Below the pieces are notes generated by a model that was given only the letters and a program-made list of their open reading frames with translations, did not search any database and had not been told where the DNA came from. A DNA stretch of 64,000 bases from MPNP01 sp963668325 (GTDB lineage Bacteria; Pseudomonadota; Alphaproteobacteria; Rhodobacterales; Rhodobacteraceae), in contig OY764222.1 in the NCBI GenBank assembly GCA_963668325.1, positions 992,001-1,056,000 of the forward strand, given 5' to 3'. This document shows positions 16,220 to 24,739 of the stretch, one piece after another; the stretch's first letter is position 1, and every line of letters begins with the position of its first letter. A program made the position numbers and the translations under genes.

Positions 16220-17396
16220 TGCCCTTTTCCTCTAGGTTGGAGGCTGCTTTTTCCAATTTCTTTGTTAATAAATGGAGTTCTTCCTGGCTAATAGTCAGTG
16301 GTGGGAGTATTCTAACAACGTTATCACCGCCTGGAACAGTCAACAATTGTTGTTCATAACAAGAATTTACAACGTCCATATTACTTACCTTACATTTTAG
16401 ACCCAACATGAGTCCTTCACCACGAACCTCAGAGAATATATCAGGATATGTAGCAATTACCGATTCAATTTGTTGTCTAAGCCAACGGGAAGAATTTCGT
16501 ACATTTGACAAAAAGGTATCATTGGCAATAGTTGTAATAACCTTGCACCCCACAGCACAGGCCAAGGGGTTTCCGCCATAAGTCGAACCATGAGTTCCTG
16601 CGGTCATACCTTGTGCTGCTTGCTCAGTTGCCAGACAGGCTCCAAGTGGAAAACCACCTCCTATGCCCTTGGCTATGGCCATTATGTCCGGGGTAATACG
16701 TGACCATTCATGGGCAAATAATTTACCGGTCCTGCCCATACCGCATTGAATTTCATCAAGAGCCAGGAGTATACCTTCCTCATCACAAAGAGCTCGCAGT
16801 TCTTTTAGATACTTATCAGGCAGGGGTATGATACCCCCTTCTCCCAAAACAGGCTCAACCAGGACAGCGGCAGTTTTCTCGGACAAGGCTTCCGTAATAC
16901 TTTCTATTCTTGCTGCTTCAACCTGAACAAAACCGGGAAGTAAGGGACCAAAGCCTTTGGTTAGCTTTTCCCCTCCTGCAGCAGAAATCATGCCCAAAGT
17001 TCGACCATGAAAGGAGTTTTGGAAAGTAATGATTTCATTACGCTCCGGGTTCCCAACCTGGTCCCAATATTTTCGTATCACCTTGACGGTACATTCAACA
17101 GCTTCGGCACCACTATTGGTAAAAAATACGGTATCTGCGAAAGTGTTTTGAGCTAAGAGGGAAGCGAGTTCCTCCTGTTTTGGAATCCGATAGAGATTAG
17201 ATGTATGCCAAACCTTTTCAGCTTGATCAACCAGCGCTTCCACCAATTGTGGATTGCTGTGTCCAAGGGAATTTACAGCAATACCTGCACCAGCATCCAA
17301 GTATTTTTTTCCATCTGTCCCATAGAGCCAACAGCCGTCCCCCTTTTCAAAACCCATTGAGGTACGGGCATAAGTTGGCATTACTTCATCAATCAT
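16212..17396 (-). CDS. argD: Acetylornithine aminotransferase
   Basis: This pyridoxal-phosphate enzyme converts N-acetylglutamate semialdehyde to N-acetylornithine. The family landmarks are GAGIAVNSLGH (about residues 37-47), the FTNSGAEAVE loop (about residue 98), EPVLGEGGI, LDEIQCGMGRTGKL and the Schiff-base lysine in AIAKGIGGGFPLGA near residue 241. At 394 residues it is of normal length. It overlaps argF by eight bases and shares its transcript. The start region is divergent from gcrA, with 240 bases between them. Confidence 0.95.
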   Translation of the reverse strand: MIDEVMPTYARTSMGFEKGDGCWLYGTDGKKYLDAGAGIAVNSLGHSNPQLVEALVDQAEKVWHTSNLYRIPKQEELASLLAQNTFADTVFFTNSGAEAVECTVKVIRKYWDQVGNPERNEIITFQNSFHGRTLGMISAAGGEKLTKGFGPLLPGFVQVEAARIESITEALSEKTAAVLVEPVLGEGGIIPLPDKYLKELRALCDEEGILLALDEIQCGMGRTGKLFAHEWSRITPDIMAIAKGIGGGFPLGACLATEQAAQGMTAGTHGSTYGGNPLACAVGCKVITTIANDTFLSNVRNSSRWLRQQIESVIATYPDIFSEVRGEGLMLGLKCKVSNMDVVNSCYEQQLLTVPGGDNVVRILPPLTISQEELHLLTKKLEKAASNLEEKGNA

Positions 17397-17636
17397 CGAT
17401 CAGTTCCATTTTCAGTTGTTGAACCCTTTGATATATGAATCTGCGGGAAAATTTAAACAGACCAAAGATACAATTCATACTGGTATCCGTTATTTGTAGC
17501 CATCGTATTAAAAATGATTGAAATTTTGGCTCATAAGAATTCTCTTGAATAATTTTCCCTTAACAATACCTTTTATTTATCATTAAGTTTTGCTCTTGAA
17601 ACAAAGGGTAATCGGATTGACCCAAGGAGATAATTT

Positions 17637-18128
17637 ATGGGGGTTTGGACGACACAGCAGGTCAATAAAGCCATCTATATGTGGAAAGAAGGCCATACGG
17701 CTACCGAAATTGCCAAGAGAATTTCCAAATCACGCAATGCTGTTATCGGTAAACTAAACCGATTAGGGGTAAAAAAACCAAATGCTGCTGCCACCAAGGA
17801 TACTAACCAAACCCGGGATGAGAATAAACCCACCGGCAATAATGGAAGTAAACAGGGGAAGGGTCAAACGGATAATGAAACTCAGGACGTCAAGTTAGAA
17901 GACCAAAAACTAACCCTGTTGTTTTTGAACGAAAAAACCTGTCGATGGCCGATTGGAGATCCCTCGACAAAAAACTTTTGGTTTTGTGGGAAACCATCGC
18001 AACTGAATAAAAGGTATTGTGCTCAACACAGTGAATTGGCGTTCCAACCCAATCCGGTCAAGAAAGAACGGTCAGAACTTCAGGCTAGGGTAATCGGCCG
18101 ACCATACGCCATGGTCCGGAAAAAATAA
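17637..18128 (+). CDS. gcrA: GcrA family cell-cycle regulator
   Basis: GcrA is an alphaproteobacterial sigma-70 cofactor that activates promoters carrying CcrM-methylated GANTC sites. The protein starts with the conserved WTTQQVNKAIYMWKEGHTATEIAK helix region (residues 4-27 in two helices), followed by the ISKSRNAVIGKLNRLG recognition helix. A Lys/Asn/Gln-rich linker leads to the C-terminal CRWPIGDP and FWFCGKPS..YCAQH cysteine/histidine motif. AAGGAG lies seven bases before the ATG. The gene stands alone between divergent argD and convergent mcd. It is strong evidence for the taxonomic class. Confidence 0.95.
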   Translation: MGVWTTQQVNKAIYMWKEGHTATEIAKRISKSRNAVIGKLNRLGVKKPNAAATKDTNQTRDENKPTGNNGSKQGKGQTDNETQDVKLEDQKLTLLFLNEKTCRWPIGDPSTKNFWFCGKPSQLNKRYCAQHSELAFQPNPVKKERSELQARVIGRPYAMVRKK

Positions 18129-18165
18129 CCTTTAACCTTTTAATTGTTGAGTTACCAAACCCCAA

Positions 18166-19842
18166 TTAATTTATCCTAGGGTCAAGAAGCCTCCGGGCAA
18201 TAACATTGGCCTGGATTTCAGCTGCCCCTTCGAAAAGGTTTAGAATTCTTGCATCACATAGAATTCGACTGATATCAAACTCCATGGCAAAACCATTACC
18301 ACCATGGATTTGAACACCATTATCGGCAGCGGCCCATGCCACCCTTGCACCTAGAAGCTTGGCCATTCCAGCTTCCAGGTCGCATCTTCGTCCACGATCT
18401 TTCTGGCGGGCTGAGTAATAGGTAAGTTGACGGGCAATCATTATTTCCACGGCCATGATGGCCAGTTTCGAACTTACCCTTGGAAACTTAATTATTGGTT
18501 TGCCGAATTGGTGTCGTTCCAGTGAATACCTTAAGGAAGCATCAAGAGCTGATTGTGCAACACCTATTGCTCTGGCAGCAGTTTGGATACGAGCTGATTC
18601 AAAAGTCTCCATAAGTTGCTTGAATCCCAAGCCCTCCTGACCACCAAGAAGATTGGCAACTGGAACTGGAAAATCCATAAAGGATAATTCATATTCCTTC
18701 ATTCCCCGGTAGCCTATGACATCAATTTCTGTTCCATTTAGACCTTGGTCTGGGAAAGGTGTATCCTCCGTACCGGCGGTTTTTTCAGCCAGCATCATCG
18801 ACAACCCTCTGTAATTACTGGATTCAGGGTCAGTTCTGACAAGTAAGGTCATCAAATTTGCTCTACTGGCATGGGTTATCCAGGTTTTGTTGCCAGTTAT
18901 CAAATAGTTTTTACCTTTTTTTTGGCCCTTGGTTATCAGGGATCCGAGATCCGAACCCGATCCCGGTTCAGTAAATACTGCTGTGGGTTTTACTTCACCG
19001 CTTGCAATTAAGGGCAACCACTTGTTCTTTTGTTCTTCTGTACCACCCTTGCTAATCAATTCAGAGGCGATTTCACAACGGGTTGCCAAGGACCCAACCC
19101 CTAAAAATCCTCTGGATAACTCTTCAGATACGACACACATTCCTATTTTGGGAAACTCGGAACCACCGTAATCTCCTGAGATAGTTAGGCCAAAAACCCC
19201 TAATTCGGCCAACTCATCAACCAAGGACATTGAGATTAATGAATTGTCCAGATGCCAGCGCTGAGCAAAAGGGGCAACCTTTTCCATAACGAAACGTGAG
19301 AACTGATCCCTGATAAATTCGATATCCTCATCCTGTCCTGTGTTGCCATAACTGGCTACACCCAACTGATCTTGCATCAATGTAACAAGACGGGTTCGGG
19401 CAACAGAGGAATTACCCAGGGATGTTAATTGATGCCATCCATCACTTTTGTTCCAGTCGAAATTTTCAACTATCAGGGATATCCTGGCTACTTCCCCTTG
19501 ATTCATTGGAATACCACCCTCTATCTGGTTTAGATATTCCCCAAATCCAATTTGCAACAGAAGGGCATTGAGTTCATCAAACTCGCCATTGTCTTCCAGT
19601 GCCTGGCCCCAGGAAAGTAATTGCTTCAGTGCTTCAACGTATGTGGCAATCCATGAAAAAGAATGAGCTTCATATTGATATTCTTCCAGTTTTGAAAGGG
19701 ATATCTTTCCTTCAACCACAACCTTTTGTTGCAATTCCTTTGTTAATTTGGTTTGCATGGCATCTAGGTCATTTAGGACACCAGATACAGTATTTAGTAA
19801 GTTTGGAAGCAAAATAGTTTCCTTTGATGTGATATTGGTCAT
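18166..19842 (-). CDS. mcd: Acyl-CoA dehydrogenase, probable (2S)-methylsuccinyl-CoA dehydrogenase Mcd
   Basis: Mcd oxidises methylsuccinyl-CoA to mesaconyl-CoA in the ethylmalonyl-CoA pathway for acetyl-CoA assimilation. The protein is 558 residues, far above the 380 of ordinary acyl-CoA dehydrogenases, because of an N-terminal extension of about 160 residues, which is characteristic of Mcd. The catalytic domain shows FTEPGSGSDLGS (about residues 302-313), GNKTWITHA, the GYRGMKEYELSF segment, RHQFGKPI and QIHGGNGFAMEF near the end. The extension includes GGIPMNQGEVARI, which I associate with Mcd. No other gene of the pathway is in the window, so the specific function rests on length and these motifs; the related AcdA/AidB-like groups are the alternative. 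Confidence 0.75.
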   Translation of the reverse strand: MTNITSKETILLPNLLNTVSGVLNDLDAMQTKLTKELQQKVVVEGKISLSKLEEYQYEAHSFSWIATYVEALKQLLSWGQALEDNGEFDELNALLLQIGFGEYLNQIEGGIPMNQGEVARISLIVENFDWNKSDGWHQLTSLGNSSVARTRLVTLMQDQLGVASYGNTGQDEDIEFIRDQFSRFVMEKVAPFAQRWHLDNSLISMSLVDELAELGVFGLTISGDYGGSEFPKIGMCVVSEELSRGFLGVGSLATRCEIASELISKGGTEEQKNKWLPLIASGEVKPTAVFTEPGSGSDLGSLITKGQKKGKNYLITGNKTWITHASRANLMTLLVRTDPESSNYRGLSMMLAEKTAGTEDTPFPDQGLNGTEIDVIGYRGMKEYELSFMDFPVPVANLLGGQEGLGFKQLMETFESARIQTAARAIGVAQSALDASLRYSLERHQFGKPIIKFPRVSSKLAIMAVEIMIARQLTYYSARQKDRGRRCDLEAGMAKLLGARVAWAAADNGVQIHGGNGFAMEFDISRILCDARILNLFEGAAEIQANVIARRLLDPRIN

Positions 19843-19940
19843 GGGAAGAAACGGTTTGATAAAGATAATTGATTATTAGAGTGTTATCGTTATTGGATTT
19901 AATTTCAGTTTAGTCAAAGCTACTCATTAACAGGAAGAAA

Positions 19941-20717
19941 ATGGAATTGGGTTTAGCAGAAATCAACATTTTCCAACTGTTGGTTTTGATATTTGTCCCT
20001 TTTTTTGGTGGATTTATCAAAGGAGTTACTGGATTTGGGTTTCCCATGATTCTAATCAGCGGATTGGGGGTGATATTCAATCCAGAGTTGGCAGTTTCAT
20101 TCCTTATCTTTCCCTTGTTGATGGTTAATGCCGTGCAAATGTTCCAGTTTGAGATTGACCGGATTATGAAGGCTTTTGTTCGGTATTACCGAATTACTAT
20201 TACGCTATGTCTTTGCCTCTATTTATCTTCGCCATTGGTTCTGGTTCTTAGCAAATCAATTCTGTTTATCCTTCTTGGACTTCCCATAACGGTGATTGCC
20301 ATCTTACAACTTTGGGGATGGAAACCGAAACTTTCTGAAAATTATCGAAAGCCAGGCGAGTATATTACCGGTATCATAGCTGGTTTGGGGGGCGGTTTCG
20401 CGGGGGTTTGGGCGCCTTTGGTTGTAACCTACCTTCTGTCTTTGGATATTACCAAAAGGGAAAACATACTTGCCCAGGGTGTCATATATTTTGCAGGTTC
20501 GATAATTCTGATTATTGCCCATCTCAATACAGAAATTTTGAATTATCAAACAATACCTACGTCGGTGGTTCTGGTCGTGCCAGCGATTGTGGGGTTATTT
20601 ATAGGGATTAAAGTTCAGAACGAGCTAAATTCAGATAGATTCAGGCAATTCGTCCAGGTAATTTTGGTTCTTGCCGGGATGAATCTGATTGTCCGTGGCT
20701 TGCTTAACTTATCCTGA
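19941..20717 (+). CDS. TauE/SafE-family sulfite/anion exporter
   Basis: This 258-residue protein has about eight hydrophobic helices in two repeats. The motifs FGGFIKGVTGFGFPMI (about residues 18-33) and GIIAGLGGGFAGVWAPLV (about residues 144-161) are those of the TauE/SafE family, which moves sulfite, sulfoacetate or other organic sulfur anions out of the cell. Substrate is not certain. It stands alone: divergent from mcd and meeting pckA head-on, with the two stop codons adjacent and no room for a separate terminator. Confidence 0.88.
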   Translation: MELGLAEINIFQLLVLIFVPFFGGFIKGVTGFGFPMILISGLGVIFNPELAVSFLIFPLLMVNAVQMFQFEIDRIMKAFVRYYRITITLCLCLYLSSPLVLVLSKSILFILLGLPITVIAILQLWGWKPKLSENYRKPGEYITGIIAGLGGGFAGVWAPLVVTYLLSLDITKRENILAQGVIYFAGSIILIIAHLNTEILNYQTIPTSVVLVVPAIVGLFIGIKVQNELNSDRFRQFVQVILVLAGMNLIVRGLLNLS

Positions 20718-22316
20718 TTAAAGCATGGCTTCTTTAACTTCGTCATCAATAAGTTCATCAAATTGTTTAAAATTCGCACGGAATTTTTCTTTTAAGCGCC
20801 CGGCCGTCAGATCATACTCCACAGGATCTTTCCAGGTATCCCTGGGGTTAAGTAATTGGTCTGGAATACCATTAATCTTCAGGGGTACTAAAAAGCCAAA
20901 AAACGGATCTTTTCGAACCAGATTTTCATCAATTTCGTCATTTAGTACAGCCGATAGGATGGCCCGAGTATGCTTGATGGATATTCGCTTGCCAATAGAG
21001 TATCGACCTCCTGTCCACCCCGTATTTACCAACCAACACTTCACATTATGTTTTTTTGCCTTTTCCCGAAAAAGTTTGCCGTAAACAACCGGGGATAGTG
21101 GCAGGAATGGTTTCCCAAAACAGGCTGAAAAGGTAGCTGAAGGTTCATCAACTCCTGTTTCCGTACCAGCAACCTTGGAGGTAAAGCCCGAGAGGAAATG
21201 ATACATCGCCTGTGCTGGAGTAAGGAGAGTAATTGGAGGTAGAATCCCATGAACATCACAGGTGAGGAAGAAAATATTTTTGGGATGTCCGGCCAGACTT
21301 GTTTCAGAAGCGTAAGGAATTTCTTTAAGGGGAAATGAGCATCTCCCGTTTTGTGTAATGCTGGTATCCTGGTAATTTGGTTCTCTGGTTACCGGGTCAT
21401 AAGTCATATTTTCGATGATTGATCCGAATGATCTGGTGGTTTCATAAAGGTCAGGCTCATATTCTGGATTCAAACCATTGGTTTTGGCATAACAGCCACC
21501 TTCAATATTGAAGATACCTCTATCTGACCATCCATGCTCATCATCTCCAATCAAAATTCTGTTGGGGTCAGCAGACAGGGTTGTTTTTCCGGTTCCAGAC
21601 AGGCCAAAGAACAGGGCGGTATCATCAGGATCATCCTTGGCATGGTTTGCAGAACAATGCATTGAAAGAATACCCTTTTGAGGAAAGGCATAGTTTAGAT
21701 ACCCAAACACGCACTTTTTGTTTTCACCCACGTATTGTGTGCCACCGATCAAAATGAGCCTTTCGCTAAAATTGGTCGCTATCACGGTCTCCGATATACA
21801 ACCATGCCTTTCTGGAACGGCTTTAAAATCCGGTGCGTTGATCACAATCAAATCAGGTTCAAAACATGCCAATTCTTCCTTGGTTGGTAGATTGAATAAT
21901 GTCCCAACAAAAAGCGAATGCCAGGCCAGACAATTGATAAACCGGATTTTTAGCCGGTTCTGGCTTTCGGCACAAGCATAAACGTCCTTGACAAAGACGG
22001 TTTTATCTTCAAGGAATCGCAGGAATTCCTTTTTTAGGTACTGAAAGTTATCCTCACTGATTGGAGGGTTGTTTTCCCACCAGATGGTATCCTTGAGCTC
22101 TTCGGAAAAAACGGTAAACTTGTCCTTTGGTGATCGTCCCGTGTGTTTACCAGTGGTCACCAACAGGGAACCTCCCAAGCCCAGATTGGCTTCACCCCGC
22201 AATAAGGCAGTTTCAATCAACTGGGTTTGGGAATAATTGATAAACCCTTCCTTTACAGAGAAGTGATTTAAACTGTGATTACCTGTTAGAATTCTGTTGA
22301 TTTTCTCAGTTTTCAT
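20718..22316 (-). CDS. pckA: Phosphoenolpyruvate carboxykinase (ATP)
   Basis: PckA converts oxaloacetate and ATP to phosphoenolpyruvate, the entry to gluconeogenesis. The 532 residues contain the substrate loop TGKHTGRSPKDKF (about residues 55-67), the kinase-1a P-loop GLSGTGKTTLSADP (about residues 238-251), the metal-binding DDEHGW (about residue 258) and the NTGWTGGRYSIGKRI adenine region. Length is normal. The gene is alone on its strand. In many alphaproteobacteria pckA lies next to chvI/chvG; that linkage is absent here. Confidence 0.96.
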   Translation of the reverse strand: MKTEKINRILTGNHSLNHFSVKEGFINYSQTQLIETALLRGEANLGLGGSLLVTTGKHTGRSPKDKFTVFSEELKDTIWWENNPPISEDNFQYLKKEFLRFLEDKTVFVKDVYACAESQNRLKIRFINCLAWHSLFVGTLFNLPTKEELACFEPDLIVINAPDFKAVPERHGCISETVIATNFSERLILIGGTQYVGENKKCVFGYLNYAFPQKGILSMHCSANHAKDDPDDTALFFGLSGTGKTTLSADPNRILIGDDEHGWSDRGIFNIEGGCYAKTNGLNPEYEPDLYETTRSFGSIIENMTYDPVTREPNYQDTSITQNGRCSFPLKEIPYASETSLAGHPKNIFFLTCDVHGILPPITLLTPAQAMYHFLSGFTSKVAGTETGVDEPSATFSACFGKPFLPLSPVVYGKLFREKAKKHNVKCWLVNTGWTGGRYSIGKRISIKHTRAILSAVLNDEIDENLVRKDPFFGFLVPLKINGIPDQLLNPRDTWKDPVEYDLTAGRLKEKFRANFKQFDELIDDEVKEAML

Positions 22317-22521
22317 ATGACTACCGAAGTGAAATTTCAGGTTTTAAATGGCGAAAAAATCAACTTTGAGATAACGAGATTAATGTAGAAGTTGGTTCAT
22401 ATTTTAAGTTAATTTTATCCAAAAGTAAGTAGTAAAAATAAATATTTTTAAGGTATTACCACCCCGATTTTCAATGATAGAATAAAGTGAACTCAAACAA
22501 TTCCAAAATCTTTCAAGTGAT

Positions 22522-22555
22522 AACCTGTAAGCCTCCAGAGGGTTTATATTTTTTC
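22522..22555 (+). terminator. Weak terminator-like hairpin with T-rich tail
   Basis: AACC pairs with GGTT, with an inner CCT/AGG stem around CCAG, and the right arm runs into TATATTTTTTC. The stem is imperfect, so this is a weaker candidate than the one about 180 bases downstream, with which it shares the AACC..GGGTTTAT layout. Confidence 0.35.
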
Positions 22556-22703
22556 ATCCAAAGCGGGTAAATTTGTGCCGCTCAGGAAGGCAACTTGGTT
22601 AAAACCTGGTTGGCTGGTCAACACTAACGAGCAATTAAGAGAAATACCAGGAAACTCTGAATATTGTACACTCCCAACAATTTGAAGATTGATGTTTACC
22701 TAT

Positions 22704-22730
22704 AACCCTCGGTAGGGTTTTATTTTTTTT
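22704..22730 (+). terminator. Rho-independent terminator without an annotated upstream gene
   Basis: AACCCT pairs perfectly with AGGGTT around a CGGT tetraloop, followed by TTATTTTTTTT. The T-run is only on the plus strand. Because no plus-strand gene lies upstream within 2 kb except behind antisense pckA, it probably ends a small untranslated RNA that starts in this intergenic region. Confidence 0.7.
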
Positions 22731-22815
22731 CAAAAGTAGTAATAAGCAATAATTATGGCGAATTGAGTCGCAAGAATTTGTTAAATTGATGAACCAGTTT
22801 AGATCAGAGGAAAGT

Positions 22816-23034
22816 ATGGACAAGGATCGCTTGTATAGTGAATTACAGAAATTATCTGAGGGTATCAAAAGAAAAGCAGAAAAGTGTAAGAATAATGAGG
22901 CCCAAACAAAAACTGCGCTTATTGAACCGTTCATTAAAATTCTAGGTTATAAAGTTTCCGACCCTGACCAGGTTAGTGTTGAACATGACATAAAAGGCGA
23001 GAAATGCGATTATGCCCTTATAAAAAATCAGTAA
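22816..23034 (+). pseudogene. 5' fragment of an HsdR_N/PD-(D/E)XK-like gene cut by an insertion sequence
   Basis: The fragment encodes the first 71 native residues, then runs a few bases into the insertion sequence and stops. It begins with an ATG preceded by GAGGAAAGT; an ATG nine codons upstream also exists. The sequence resembles the N-terminus of type I restriction HsdR_N-like proteins, with a NNEAQTKTALIEPFIKILGY segment and the DYALIK strand that carries the first acidic residue of a PD-(D/E)XK nuclease core. The matching second part with EAKS lies beyond the insertion. Removing the element and one copy of the target repeat joins the halves in frame to 364 residues. Confidence 0.8.
23020..23028 (+). 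repeat. Left copy of 9-bp target-site duplication
   Basis: ATAAAAAAT immediately precedes the left end of the insertion sequence and recurs directly after its right end, which marks it as the duplicated target. Confidence 0.88.
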
Positions 23035-23051
23035 TTCCCGCTTAAATTTTA
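23029..23051 (+). repeat. Left terminal inverted repeat of the insertion sequence
   Basis: The first fourteen bases, CAGTAATTCCCGCT, match the reverse complement of the right end (CAGTAGTTCCCGCT) at thirteen positions, and similarity continues through an A/T-rich stretch if one base gap is allowed. Confidence 0.88.
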
Positions 23052-23198
23052 TTTCGCCATAAACAGGGCGTTTACAAAGTTAGTAAAATTTATTTTTCGT
23101 AAACAGCTTGCAATCACTTTTTGCCAAATTGCCATGATTCTCATATTATTGGAACCAAATAACAATTGTTTTCAATAATAACATTTTCGAGCAGTATC

Positions 23199-24563
23199 AT
23201 GTACCAGAAACTCCGTCGGTATGTTTCAATGCCAGGCCTTCTGTCAACCGTTGGCAAGGTTTTCGACACCGTTCCAGACCCAATCAACAACCGAGGTTTC
23301 ACCCTCCGAGATTGTCTGATGTCAGGTTTGGCGGTGTATCATGTCAAATCACCCTCCCTCCTGGACTTTGACCAAAAAACCCGGGGTAAGGATGCCGACC
23401 CGACGGTTGTATATAACCTTAAAACCCTTTTTGGTGTCAAGAAGGCGCCTTCCGACACTTGTCTGCGCGAACGACTGGATCCGGTTGACCCCAGCCATTT
23501 CCGTGAAGCCTTCAAGGCGGTCTTCACCAATTTCCAACGAAGCAAGGGGCTGGAACATTTCACGGTCTTGGGCGATCATTATCTCATGGCTCTTGATGGC
23601 ACCGGTTATTACAGCTCCAACAAGGTGTGTTGCTCCTCCTGTTGTGTCAAGACGTATCGCAACGGCACCAAATCCTATTATCATCAGATGATGGCCGGTG
23701 CTCTGGTTCATCCAACAATCAAGACCGTCATTCCGTTTGCCCCGGAAATGATCACCCGTAAGGATGGGGAGGCTAAGAACGATTGTGAACGGAATGCCGC
23801 CAAACGGTTTATCACCGCCTTCCGAGAAGATCACCCGCATCTCAAGACCATTGTCGTGGAAGACGGGCTGGCTTCCAATGCGCCCCATATCAGACACTTG
23901 CAGAAGCATGATCTACGCTTTATCCTGGGGGCCAGAGAAGGTGACCACAAAGCCTTATATAACTGGGTTGACACCCATCCGGATACCCAAGCCCTGAGCC
24001 GAAGGGAACGAACCAGTAAAGGGGTGATTACCCATCAGTTCCGCTGGCTCAATAACGTCCCCCTGAACGACAGCAATGTCAACCTGGAGGTCAATGTCCT
24101 CTTCTATTCCGAAACCAAGCCCATTGGCAAGAAACAAGACAATGAAGTCAAGACGACCAAATGGGGCTGGGTTTCTGATCTTCCTCTCAATGAAACAACG
24201 GTGATGCCTATGATGCGAGCTGCCAGATCGCGCTGGCGGATAGAAAACGAAAATATAAAAATTCTGAAGTCCGAAGCCGGAAATGGTTATCGGCTGGAGC
24301 ACAGCTATGGTCATGGAAAGTACAATCTTGCCAGTGTGATGGCCAATTTATGCCTGCTGGATTTTCTGGTGGAACAGGTGGTTGCACAGTGTTGCGGCCT
24401 GTTTCAGCAGGCACTCAAAAAGAAGAAACGCAAGAAATATCTATGGGAAGCGATGCGAATGTTGTTTACCCTTGTTAAAATCAATAGTTGGGAAACCTAT
24501 TACCGCCTGTTAATCGAACCACGCCAGATGATTGAAGGGGAGATGCTTCTTCGTGATCCTTAG
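23199..24563 (+). CDS. DDE transposase of the insertion sequence
   Basis: The protein is 454 residues from the ATG chosen here; a TTG eleven codons upstream is possible. The DDE catalytic residues appear to be the Asp in MALDGTGYY (about residue 130), the Asp in VVEDGLAS (about residue 217) and the Glu in the SRWRIENENIKILKSE region (about residue 350), followed by LEHSYGHGKYNLA, a signature of IS4-like transposases. The C-terminal tail is basic (KKKKRKK). The frame is intact, so the element is potentially active. The exact IS family requires comparison against ISfinder. Confidence 0.9.
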   Translation: MYQKLRRYVSMPGLLSTVGKVFDTVPDPINNRGFTLRDCLMSGLAVYHVKSPSLLDFDQKTRGKDADPTVVYNLKTLFGVKKAPSDTCLRERLDPVDPSHFREAFKAVFTNFQRSKGLEHFTVLGDHYLMALDGTGYYSSNKVCCSSCCVKTYRNGTKSYYHQMMAGALVHPTIKTVIPFAPEMITRKDGEAKNDCERNAAKRFITAFREDHPHLKTIVVEDGLASNAPHIRHLQKHDLRFILGAREGDHKALYNWVDTHPDTQALSRRERTSKGVITHQFRWLNNVPLNDSNVNLEVNVLFYSETKPIGKKQDNEVKTTKWGWVSDLPLNETTVMPMMRAARSRWRIENENIKILKSEAGNGYRLEHSYGHGKYNLASVMANLCLLDFLVEQVVAQCCGLFQQALKKKKRKKYLWEAMRMLFTLVKINSWETYYRLLIEPRQMIEGEMLLRDP

Positions 24564-24708
24564 CAAAGCAACCATGTCACCGTAAGTGTTCCACCGGATA
24601 TTCAGAATAAATAACATCAGAAGAAAAGATAATGGGGGTAAAAACTCTTCGGTATCGCTTGCCAACTTGGTGGAGGGAGCTTATAAGGAACAGAATTGGC
24701 CTTTGGGC

Positions 24709-24730
24709 TAAAAATTAGCGGGAACTACTG
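24709..24730 (-). repeat. Right terminal inverted repeat of the insertion sequence
   Basis: Read on the minus strand it begins CAGTAGTTCCCGCT, pairing with the left end. Confidence 0.88.
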
Positions 24731-24739
24731 ATAAAAAAT
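24731..24739 (+). repeat. Right copy of 9-bp target-site duplication
   Basis: ATAAAAAAT repeats the nine bases to the left of the element and continues directly into the second half of the broken gene. Confidence 0.88.

Larger units (their letters stand above)
22317..22815. other. 500-base intergenic region with two terminator-like hairpins
   Basis: The left end holds the pckA promoter. No protein gene is convincing here. Two plus-strand hairpins followed by T-runs are present (listed separately), yet no plus-strand gene precedes them: the nearest upstream one ends beyond the opposite-strand pckA. This suggests one or two short plus-strand RNAs about 150-200 bases long. I could not match the sequence to a known RNA family. 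Confidence 0.4.
23029..24730 (+). mobile_element. Complete insertion sequence (about 1.7 kb, IS4-like DDE transposase)
   Basis: The element is 1,702 bases long, has one transposase gene, near-perfect terminal inverted repeats starting CAGTARTTCCCGCT, and a 9-bp direct target duplication. These features fit the IS4-like group in a broad sense (including what databases class as ISNCY). The coding part is visibly richer in GC than the flanking gene, and the ends and transposase are intact, so insertion seems recent. It interrupts a restriction-like gene in the middle of its catalytic motif. Confidence 0.92.

Noticed and set aside
22560..22640. Possible SRP RNA or known riboswitch in the pckA-downstream spacer
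   Set aside because: A CAGGAAGGCAACTTGG segment looked like an SRP RNA loop, but the conserved loop and flanking stem pattern do not fit.
22635..22934. Minus-strand frame of 99 codons before the interrupted gene
   Set aside because: It crosses the terminator and the start of the HsdR_N-like gene, has no ribosome binding site and no recognisable motif.
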